A stretch of 64,000 bases of DNA from contig JAUPFV010000005.1 of assembly GCA_036936605.1 (NCBI GenBank), positions 129,157,572 to 129,221,571 on the forward strand, read 5' to 3'. The translations under genes were made by a program, and so were the position numbers. The notes beneath the pieces are model-generated. The model worked only from the letters and a program-made list of their open reading frames with translations, did not search any database and was not told where the DNA came from. The DNA is from Limnanthes douglasii subsp. nivea (Eukaryota; Streptophyta; Magnoliopsida; Brassicales; Limnanthaceae). Each line of letters opens with the position of its first letter. Positions within the stretch are counted from its first letter, which is position 1. Below are positions 34,803-45,165 of this stretch, piece after piece.

Positions 34803-34845
34803 GGGTCTCACTATAAAGATTTTGGGTCTCATTTTAGCCTAGCCC
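34803..34845 (-). repeat. MULE right TIR
   Basis: Inverted relative to the left end and terminating at 34845 before the second TATCTGAAA (34846-34854). It contains one TATAGTGAGACCC motif in reverse (34803-34815) against three at the left end. Confidence 0.93.
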
Positions 34846-34854
34846 TATCTGAAA

Positions 34855-36520
34855 TAAAAAACAGAACAATAATGAAGATGGCTAGATGTCTTCTTAAGAT
34901 TTTCAAGCTGAAGCTATTGTATGTGCAGTTTATTTTATTAACATATCACCCAATAACAAGCTTGGATAATTGTATGCTACATGAGATGTGGTATGGTAAA
35001 AAGCCTAATATTCATCATCTAAGAGTATTCGGGAGTGTTGCCTACTCTCATATTCCGGATGCAATGCGAGGCAAGTTGGATGACAAGTTAGAAAGATTCA
35101 TTTGGTTTGGTTATTGTGAAAGAAGTAAGGCATACAAGCTATATAATTCGGTAACAAAAACGATTGTGATAACTCAAGATGTCTAGTTTGATGAAAATTT
35201 GTTTGGAAGAGATGACAGCTGAGAAAACCTTTGCCAATTTTCCACTTGAGCTTAAAGAAAAAGAAGAGGAATATTTTGAAAATACTGAAAATAATACTCC
35301 AGCAGAAAGCCCTATTGATTTCCCAATTTTTTCATCAAGTTCTTCATCTAGTCCGATAATATAAATGAGAACTATTCAAGAACTATATGCTTTATTTGTT
35401 ACTTTTTTTCCAGGAGAAGATCCAATTTTGTTTGATCATGCATATCAAGAAAACGTATGGAGGAAAGCCATGAATGAATAAATTTTCTCAATTGAAAATA
35501 ATAATATATGGGAGCTTACGGATTTACCATCGTACAAGAGTTCTATAGGAGTTATATGGGTGTACAAGAAAAAGATGAATCCAAATAACTCAATCAATAA
35601 ACACAATGCGAGGCTAGTTTCAAAAGGATACAAGAAAAAAGAAAGAGAAGATTTACAGAGGTATTTGCTCCCGCTTCTAAACTTGAAACAATTTGGTTAC
35701 TCATATCTCTTGTTGCTCAAAATAATTGGAAGATGTTCCAAATAGATGTAAAAGTCCGCATTTTTTAATGATGTTCTCAAGAAGAAGTATATGTTGATCA
35801 ACCACCTGTGTTTATTAAGACTGGAGAAGAAGAAAAAGTTTACAAGCTAAAGAAAGCATTAAATGGGTTAAAGCAATCACCTTGAGCCTAGTATAACCGT
35901 ATCAATTCTTAGTTGAAAATATATGGATTCCAAAAATGTCCATATGAACATACTCTATACATCAAAAGTGATTCTCAAGGAAAATTTATAGTGGTTAGTC
36001 TGTATGTCGATGTTCTTATTTTAACAGGAAACTATGTAAGAATGTTGGAAGAATTTAAACAGCCAATGATGGCAGAATTTGAGATGACAGATTTAGGAGA
36101 ACTTCATCATTTTCTTGGCAATGAAATTCATCAATCTGAGAAATGAATTTTTATTTCACAAGAGAGCTATGCAAAAGAAATTTAAAAAAAAATCAAGATG
36201 GAAGCTGCTAATCTAGTCACTACTCCATGCATCATAGGTCTGAAGTTATCTAAAGAAAGTGAAGGCAAACTTGTCAATTCAGCCATGTTTAGAAGTTTGG
36301 TTGGAAATTTGATGTATCTGACTTCGATACGATATGACATGTCTGCTGTTAGTTTTATAAGATTCATTGAAAAACCTGATTCTAATCACTGGGAGGCTGC
36401 CAAAAGAATATTATGATATGTGAAGGGAACCATTGCCTATGAAACATTTCATGAAGCTAATACATAAGTTAATCTCATAGGTTATACAAATAGTGATTTA
36501 GCACGATGCATTGATGATAG
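34855..36520 (+). pseudogene. Copia-1 integrase end, RT and RNase H start, copy A
   Basis: The continuation of the copia-1 polyprotein after the MULE. It holds the integrase end (KNRTIMKMARCLL, then YGKKPNIHHLRVFGSVAY, 34860-35186), a linker with a Ser run, RT from about 35440 (VYKKKMN, ARLVSKGYKK), a degraded catalytic box (LYVDVLILTGN, about 36000-36030, with Val where the second Asp of YVDD belongs), FEMTDLGELHHFLG near 36080-36120 and the RNase H start GYTNSDLARCIDDSKE ending at the duplication junction. Several stops and frameshifts. The remaining RNase H and 3' LTR are missing at 36521. Confidence 0.85.
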
Positions 36521-36530
36521 CAAAGAAAGC
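36521..36530. other. Junction of the 35-kb tandem duplication
   Basis: CAAAGAAAGC at 36521-36530 equals 1376-1385 and also fits the copia RNase H codons Ser-Lys-Glu-Ser, so both parents probably shared this word. To the left is copia-1; to the right is the LINE, from its zf-RVT region on. Collinearity with copy A then holds at offset 35145, rising stepwise through indels to about 38930. Confidence 0.9.
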
Positions 36531-39500
36531 AGCAAAATACTTCCAAGTTTCCCAGGCCTTAGCACAATATACAAATACATGTTTTTGGGTTTCTGACTCA
36601 CCACAGTGCTGGCATTTTAGATGCTAACTGAAACCCTTTCTTTTCCATATTGCCATCAGTTGAAATCCAGTTGTGAATCAATCTTCACAACACAAAGGAG
36701 CATTTTTTGGGAGTGATAGCATTCCAGACTCTCTTGAATATTTTTGATATGTTATGTTTGCTCCTCAACCAGTTCCAAGTATCATTTAGTACTATAATCT
36801 CCAAATTCTGAAATACACCATTTGATAGAATCATTATTGCTATTTAAGCTGATCTTTTTAATTGCATAAATTATTGAAGAAGAGAAGCACCACTTTAGGT
36901 TGTTCATATCCCATTGGCCATTCTTACAATAACTATAGATTGAAGCCATAAATCTTAACCACATAGATTTTTCTCTCTGAAATTATACCAAAGCTTGAAA
37001 GAATAAGCCTCTTGCATGTCTTTCATTCTTCTTATATTCATACCGCCCTCAACATATGGCTTACAAAATTTAGACCAGAAAACCCAGGTAATAGCTCTTC
37101 TGTTTTCCTTTGATCCCCATAAGAACTTATTGCACTAAACCTCAATTCTTTGAATGATAACCTTTGGAATCAGAGAATTATGCATTATATATGGAATGGA
37201 ATCGTGTTTAGGATACTCTGAATCAGAGTAAGTCTACCTCCAAATGATAAGGATGGACTGTCCCATTCAAGTATACGATTTCTCACCTTGCTCACCAGCT
37301 CTTCATAATTAGCGTTTTTGTTATTAGGACTTATAATAGCCCCAAGATACTTCATAGGCATCTTATCATGCTTGAATCCCAAGACCTGCTCCATCTTATT
37401 CTTATTCTTGTAGTTTCCAACTTTGCAGGAACAAAGAACCTTAACTTTTCCTTATTAACCATTTAGCCCCAAACATTTCTGTAGTGATCAAGCAGCTTAT
37501 TAATTCTGTCAATTGATGAAGCAGCCCCATTGCAGAAAACTATGAGGTCATCAGTAAATGCCAAGCAAGGTATACTCCAACTTCCTCTCTTCATGTATCT
37601 TATTTCAGATTGCTTAGTAGTTAGATATGTCATACTCCTTATCAAATAATCCTTAGCTATTATGAAAAGCTAGGAGACAAAGGATCTCCTTGCCTCAGGC
37701 CCTTTGTAGACTTGAAATACCCCATCTTCTCCCCATTAACAATTACTGAATAATGAATATTGTTTATGTTTTTGTTGATCATCTCAATGAAATCCTTACA
37801 AAACCCACAACATTCTAGAACTCTAAGTAGAAATTTATGCTCCATCTTACTAAAAGCTTTGGTGATATCGATCTTTATCATTGTATTCCATCCTCTGGTT
37901 TTGAAGTTTAAATCACAGTTGAGCTCATTTGTTATAAGCATATTATCATGAATACTTCTTTGTGCCTTGTTCTTCTGACATGATCTTGAGAGGATAGCAG
38001 TTAAGCTGTTATTTATAACCTTAGAGACTATCCTGCTGAACATAGTAGATAGGCTGATAGGCCTATATTCTTTCCATACCCTAGGAGAATCAGTTTTAGG
38101 AATTAGACAAATTGTTGTAGCATGAATTCTAGTGGGAGTCTGTTTCCCTTTGAAGATTTTTCTAACACCCTCACTCATTTCTTGACCAATGATATTCCAG
38201 CATCTCTTGAAAAAAATACCATTATATCTATAAGGACCAGAAGCACCATTCTAATTGAGAGAGTTTAAATCCTTTAGGATTTCATCATTTCCAAGAATAG
38301 CCATCAGCATTCTATTCTCCTTTTTAGTAACAAGCTTTTGAATAATATCAAGAAGGGTTGCATCCTCACTGTTGTTGATAGGATCAACCAAGATACTTTG
38401 AAAATATTCTGCAGCTAAATTCCCAATTGAGTCCTTATCATCTATCCAGTTCTCACCATCCCAAATCCTCTATATTTTATTCCTCTGCCATCTTCTTCTA
38501 ACAAATTTATGAAATGTAGCAATATTTATATGGTTATCTTTAAGCTAATTGGAGTTAGTTTTTTTACTCCAGTAACTTTCTTCTCTCTCAATTAATTCTA
38601 AATGTAACCTATTTGCTTTTTCAAGAAGCATTTTATCATCAGGAGAATAGGATAACTGGTAATTGCTTTCTCTGAATAAAATGTCATCCTCAACTTGCTT
38701 TATAGAGTTAAATACATTTCCAAAACACATTTTTGTTCCAAATCTTAAGTTCAAGTTTAAGTCTTTTTAACTTTCCCCAGAATGTTTGCAGAGGATCACC
38801 ATTTAAGTCTTCTTTCCAGTTTTTCTCAACCATTCCCATGAAACCATGGTGTCTCATCCACATGTTTAAAATTTTAAATGATGATTTAATCTGACCTTTA
38901 TTTTCTTGAGGAGATATGCAGATCGGGGAGTGATCAAAATAAATCATGGCAAGATCTTTTACTTATATATTGTAAAAATAGTTGGCTTAGTTATTGTTGT
39001 ATAAAACTCTATCTAGCTGCTTCCATTTTTTGCTTTTTGTCCAGGTATATCTTGATCCAGAAAAACCTACTTCATTTAAATGGAAGTCAAGTATAATTTA
39101 TTAAACTCATCCATACTTCTAGTGTGAAGAGTAGAACATGATAGTTGATCTTCCGGCTTTAAGATAGCATTATAATCACCGAAGATCATCCATTCAATAT
39201 TTTTTCTTCAATTTATCTAATTTTGTCCCATAATTGCCTCCTTTGCTCCCTAGTGCTTTTCCCATATACAATAGTGACTCTGAAAATTTTCTCCACTATT
39301 ACTTTCAGATGAATCAGCTGCTCATAGTTTGTTAGGACTTCCACTTGATAATCCTTAGACGAAAAGACCAGAATTTATTGTTATTATTACCAGTGAAATA
39401 TTATATCGCAAAGTGTAGAGATACTGATTATGTTTGAATCATATATAAAAAGGTTCTTGAATTGCCAAGAAGGAAATTTTCTCAGTTATTGATGAATTTT

Positions 39501-40690
39501 AGCCTCCTTATAGTCTTCTTGTTGCCCAACCATCTTACATTATAGTTTAGAATGTTGATGGTCATTTGGATATAGTTTTGAAAGGTTTTATAGACCCTTT
39601 CAACTGTAATATTTTGGTAGAGCTTGAAATTTTTGTTCTCCATCCCTTTGTCCTTTTCTAGATTTTATCTCTTCTTTTTCCCCATCAATCTGATTTGACA
39701 TTGGAGAATTTGGTAGGCTACCAATATTTATTTTCTTTAGAGAGCTATCGTTTTGGTCAATATCTTCAACGTCTCTTATTGTGCCAAACAATTCTTCATT
39801 TTCATTCACCTGCAACACTTCAATTAGCTCTGAATTTTCCACCACATTATCCATTTCAGTGCTAATCTTTCTTTCTTTTGTAACAGGTGATCTTTCTTTT
39901 GTGACTGGTGCTATCATTCCCTCATAATGATTCAGATTGTGCTGTATCTTATGAACTTTATCTTCTTGTAAGATTCTTGAACTTGTTCCAAAGCTTTCTT
40001 CAATAATAGGATCCAATATCTTTGACTTCATTTTGGGAAGAAAATCTGTTGCATTTCTATTATCAGTATGACCATCAGCCTTATCCATATTACCATCCTC
40101 TGCTGAATTATCCATATATCGTATTTCTTGCCATAAACCTTCAGAGTCATCAAAGCCTATCAAAATTCTCTTTGTGAGTTTTTTATACATCCACCTCCAG
40201 CCATAACTTACAACAATTATGCCTAACCTGATTCTTGTCTGGTGTCCACATTGAAAGAGGAGCACCAATGGCTTTGCCATGATTTTTTATTGTTTCTTCA
40301 TTGAAAATATATTCAGGTAAGTTTGGCAGACTTACCCAAACTCGTTAAACTGGACACTCAATATTTGTATTAAAGAATGGTGTCCACTTAATCAATCTCA
40401 TAGCTCTTGATCCCACTCCAAACATTCTGTTTCCACAACCTCTTGACATCTTCCTTGCAATCGAATTCTATAAAAATATGTCGATAATTCTCGTAATAGA
40501 GGTTATATTTTATTAGAAATTTGAAACTGTCAAAAAATTTCTTGATGATTTCAGTTGATGGTTTCAGTGGAAAACTTCGTAATCACTGTTTGTTTTGAGT
40601 TTTTTTCCAGCTTTTCTTTATCTTTGTAGTTAAAAAAAGCTTAAATTGATCCATCTTTTTCTCAATTACAGGGTTTTCATGGATTGAATG
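36521..40690 (-). mobile_element. LINE, copy B, cut at the duplication junction
   Basis: Same element as 1376-5540. RT is slightly less broken here: a single frame of 172 codons (38178-37660) spans YRPISL to KGLRQGDPLSP. The RT catalytic FTDDLIVF is at about 37575-37545. Endonuclease pieces are at 38947-38545 and ORF1 at 40280-39600. The RNase H and the distal zf-RVT are absent. Confidence 0.85.
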
Positions 40691-41348
40691 ATCATGCTTT
40701 TGTTTGAATAGATCCACATACGATCTTTAATAGATTTGTTTCCAGCTTTGGTAACATTGTGTTGTTGAATATTGGATCCTTCATATATTGGATGTTTCGA
40801 AGATTAGCAGGATTCTTTTGGATCAAACCTAATTGATCATTATCGGGAAATAATATAAGCTCCCCTTGTTCTTGTTTAGTCTTAGTTGAGTCATTGGGAA
40901 TAAACCCCATAACACTTGGGCTATCCATGTAGTAGGAATAAGCACCAATGTGGCTATACTCGCCACATATCTGACAAGTAGGCTTGTAAAGGAAGCTTAA
41001 ATTGATCCATCTTTTTCTCAATTACAGGGTTTTCATGGATTGAATGATCATGCTTTTGTTTGAATAGATCCACATACGATCTTTAATAGATTTGTTTCCA
41101 GCTTTGGTAACATTGTGTTGTTGAATATTGGATCCTTCATATATTGGATGTTTCGAAGATTAGCAGGATTCTTTTGGATCAAACCTAATTGATCATTATC
41201 GGGAAATAATATAAGCTCCCCTTGTTCTTGTTTAGTCTTAGTTGAGTCATTGGGAATAAACCCCATAACACTTGGGCCATCCATGTAGTAGGAATAAGCA
41301 CCAATGTGGCTATACTCGCCACATATCTGACAAGTAGGCTTGTAAAGG
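40637..41348. repeat. 356-bp tandem duplication private to copy B
   Basis: AGCTTAAATTGATCCATC occurs at about 40637 and 40993. The stretch between, covering the copia gag knuckle and part of the LINE edge, is doubled head to tail. Copy A has one unit (about 5491-5846). The two units differ at one or a few bases (CTATCC against CCATCC), so the event is younger than the 35-kb duplication. Confidence 0.9.
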
Positions 41349-41760
41349 ATGTATCTTTCAACGCCTCATCCTCTATAACCAGATTCCCCTCTATAGTTGT
41401 TTGAATATGTATTTATGCCCCAAAACCTCTACCTTGATCTTTATAATACCTAATATTCCGAGCTCTAGTATTAGAATTGTTTGATGACTTGTTTTCAGCC
41501 TTGTTAGATGTGAAGTTGGTAGATGCTACCCTAACATTTTCCATAAAGTTAGAAAAATTGTTTAGATGTTGTGACATACTCTCAAAGGTGAGGAGAGTAG
41601 CTTGTAAGTCAAGCCATTCCTCTACCCCATCATCAACAAACAATAGGAGAGGACCTTCAATTATACTTTCTTCATTAGAGAGATTTTCAGTTTCTACTAG
41701 TGGAAAGAGAGTTTGCGAAGAACAAAAGCGGTTCATCTCAAGACCACTGCGTACCACCAC
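40692..41760 (-). pseudogene. Copia gag fragment, copy B (knuckle part doubled)
   Basis: Counterpart of 5545-6257. The LLTFES helix and Asn/Ser-rich linker are at 41760-41413. The knuckle-containing part occurs twice, at 41284-41048 and 41021-40692, through the local tandem duplication. Non-functional. Confidence 0.55.
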
Positions 41761-44024
41761 CGTCGGTGATTAGTGAACACCACATAACAGGTACGTTTAG
41801 AGAGGTCTTTTGTATTTTTATTTTTCCTCTCATCCTTTGGGAGTGTTAGAGGGATGGATTTGAGTTTGCCACCATGGATTATATCCACTACTTTTTCCTC
41901 GAGTGGTCTTTCACCATTAAGACCTTCTTGTTGGTAGCTCTTCATGGTGTTTGGCAACCTAACCATTCTCGTTATGCTTATCAAGCCTTGTTGGTGCCTT
42001 GCAGTATTTATAGTTCTGATATAGCCTCTAAGAAGGTAATGAAAAAGAAATAAAAAATGCCTCACTCTCTGGTAACCCATCTGAAGAGGAGTTGGAGTGC
42101 ACAAAGTATATGGAAAAATAATTTGAGTGCACAACTCCTAAGTATGGGTAGCCACCGCAAGTTTAAGGATAAATATGGTATCCCGATGCCGTTATAACGT
42201 GCGTGCTAACCCCTGGGGAGCAGCCCTACCTAGCTCGGGATAACGAAACATGTCTATACACGATCTTGTTTGATTGGGGTCTTCGACTGCTGATGTCACC
42301 CATTTTTTTACACTTTTTTAGCTTTATAAACATATGCTTGACGCAACCTTTGGTGAATATCTGGTGAATTCTTCTAAGCATATTGCTGAGCTCGAGGCTG
42401 CTATAAATTTCTGTTAGTTTGACCGAATTATTGGCAATGGCCAAGGAATAGAAATTGGCCATTAACCCTTCTTTAATCGTCAGCTGACCCGGTGAGGAAA
42501 CTAGTGGACCTGCCGCAATCTAACAGGAAGCGGAAACACAGTTTTTTATTTGTCTCTAGGAACTGGGAGCATGAAAGTGCCCTAGGGAATCTATAGTTGG
42601 AGAAAAAATGGATGGAAAAGTGTAAGGAGTGATGGATTTAAATTGTTTGAGATATATTTGGATTAATCCTTTTTGCGTGGTGATAAGAACATGGTTATGT
42701 TTTGTTTTTTAGGTGAAGGAAAATACCAACAATGGTGTAAGGAAACTAAGGGGGAGGGCACTATTATACCCATACAGAATCTATCAACTGTGGTGTATGC
42801 TACGTGGAGGCTCGAGGTACCACGTTTATTTACGCAGGTGAATTTACTTTTAGCAGGTGTGTGGCCTATTCCCGAGCTAGAGATGACTGATGGCGAGAAA
42901 CTACAGTTGAAAACAACCAGGGAGAAATCTACTTCTGATGGTTGCACGCTTGGATACGTAAGAGGAAAGTAGCGGTGTCGGACTAGACATAACCCAAATA
43001 ATAAGAGGAAAGGAGACGAAATCGGCATCGCCTTTGAAGAAAAATCGAGTTCGACAAGAGGAGGATGCTGAGGTGAAGGAATCGGGCGAGGGTAGCTAGT
43101 GAGGGGGGAGAGTTAGGAAATATGTTACAAAATCCAAAGCGGATGACGAGGTGTAGGATACATGGGCCTTGTTTGTAATAGATTAGGAGGCTTAAATGGC
43201 GAAGACGTTATTCCATACTACTCGGGAAAGGAAAAATATGGAAGGGGTGGAAGGGCCGACATTAAAGAAGAAAACATTGTTAAAAATGAAGGTCCACTAG
43301 CATAAAGGACCACGGTGTTGGTTGACGAGAATGAATCATTCGTGAAAAACGATGTCGAGACCCCTCCAATGCTCTTGGAAGAAGAAAATGAAGGTACCCC
43401 TCAGGTGGTGGTTATACTAGATAAAGAAATGGATGTAGTAGAGTTATGAGACATAGTAGGGGACCAAAGAAATAAAAGGGAGGCCATGGTGAAGCCAAAG
43501 CCGGTGGGCAAGCTGCCACAAAAAGAGTCTTTAGTAAAGATGGTAAGGTTAGGGTCCTTCTTTTTTAATATTGTGAGACCGTGACTTATCCTATCTGAGG
43601 GTGTCAATGCAGGGGCACCTTCGATGCTGCTCGTACTTCACCTGGATCAATGGAGACATTTACGACCTATGCTTCAATCCCAAACCATCTGTGATGATGC
43701 TTCGTCAACTCAAATGTTGCCTAGAGTTGTCGTTCTATGATCACATACCGATCGTTGAAATACTGTAGTGACAGTTGGAACTAGCGATAGAGATGCGCGT
43801 AACTTGTTAATTTACTTGATATATATTTATGGTGTTGTTGATAGTGATCGTGGGTTTCTTCACATATGTAGAGTCCCCACAACTCAATGATGCTTGTGTA
43901 TGTTCCCAGTAGACGCTTAGAGGATGAAAAATTAGAAACCCGAGGCGATGTTCTTTGGGGATAAACACATAAAGAAATGATTCATGGGAATAATGCTTAG
44001 TTTGAATTGATGTATGATCCATTG
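41761..44024. other. Unassigned decayed repeat DNA, copy B
   Basis: Same sequence as 6258-8520, with only scattered substitutions and one extra base. No recognisable gene on either strand. Confidence 0.4.
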
Positions 44025-44026
44025 TC

Positions 44027-44281
44027 TTGGGTTCGAGGGCAGGAATTGAATTAGTAACTCTAACATGGGAAGCTATGTATCAAGCTATACAATTTGGATT
44101 TAAAGCATTAAATAATGAAGCAGAGTGTGAAATAACTCTATCTAGATTCAGACTTGCAAGAATTTGTAGGGCTAAAAGAGTTCATTTGGATTGGCAGTTA
44201 TCGGTGAACCATTCCTCAGTTTTTTCTGAAGCTAAGAAAGAGTAACTTATTAAATATTTGAGAGAGTTAAAGGGTCTGGCT
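44027..44281 (+). pseudogene. Gypsy-1 RNase H fragment, copy B
   Basis: More complete than in copy A. NNEAECE and the following helix run on through a stop to YLRELKGL, where the hAT target duplication GTCTGGCT (44274-44281) ends. Removing the hAT element joins this in frame to FESV...HIPLGQNS at 49425 onward. Confidence 0.8.
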
Positions 44282-44625
44282 CATAGGCGGAGCTGGGTGG
44301 GTGCCTGTGGGGTCCCAGTAACCCACCCAATTCCTGAACTAATTTTTTTAGTACCAACATAACAGCAACTAGACATGTATCTCTGTGACAAAATCAACCC
44401 AAGGAACCCATAGTATCTTAGGTTTGATACTTTTCAACCTCCGAGGCAATCTTTAAATATTTTATCCCGTTCGATTATCCTATACCCTCATATCCTATAT
44501 TTTATGTATTTATAAATCTTATCTCTATTATATTATGATATATATATATATATACTATAATCCTAATACTATCCTATATATTAGGCGTGAGGGTATATAT
44601 ATATATTTATATATTATAATCATAT

Positions 44626-44890
44626 CCTATATTTTAACAGTAGGATAAAATATTAGGCGATACTGTCCTATATATTAGGCGTTCGTATTTATAAATATAT
44701 ATTATGAAAATATATATCAGTAGATCTTATTTCTATTATATTATATATATTATAATCCTATCCTATATTTTAACACTAGGATAAAATATTAGGCGATACT
44801 ATCTGTATATTAGGCGTTCGTATTTATAAATATATATTATAAAAATATATATTAGTAGATCTTATCTCTATTATATTAGGCTACATATGT
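44626..44890. repeat. 136-bp tandem duplication in the hAT leader
   Basis: CCTATATTTTAACA..AGGATA starts at 44626 and 44762. Two AT-rich units contain the word TATTAGGCG several times, with (TA)n runs nearby. Copy A has lost this region. Confidence 0.8.
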
Positions 44891-45165
44891 TAACTTTTTC
44901 TTATATATATAGATTAAATCCTAACAACAAAATACAGTATTTTCTTTCTACTATCACTTAGAAAACTCTAACTACAAGCTGCAAATTTTTTTCTTGCTTT
45001 CTTCTAATTTTCAGCATCAAACACTAAGGTATTTATTATGTTTTATGTTATTAGTTCTCATAATTTAAATGTTTTGCTACATGTCTTATGTTATTATTCA
45101 CTAGTTACAAAGATTGAGTTTAAATTTTATTGTTGATTGAGTTTTTTTACGATTGTCATTATAGG

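Larger units (their letters stand above)
23955..34845. mobile_element. 10.9-kb Mutator-like element carrying transposase-OTU, PMD and Myb/SANT-like genes
   Basis: The element is bounded by a perfect 9-bp target duplication and inverted ends starting GGGCTAGGCTAAAATGAGAC on both sides. It interrupts the copia-1 integrase exactly between GVSE and KNRT codons, which read through when one copy of the duplication is removed. Contents from left to right: TIR with repeated TATAGTGAGACCC; two hairpins; PMD gene (plus); Myb-like gene 1 (minus); shared promoter; Myb-like 2 (plus); duplicated promoter; Myb-like 3 (plus, frameshift); 63-bp repeats; Myb-like 4 (minus) with promoter; a palindromic MITE; transposase-OTU (minus); TIR. 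It has all the parts of an autonomous element, lightly damaged. Confidence 0.93.
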
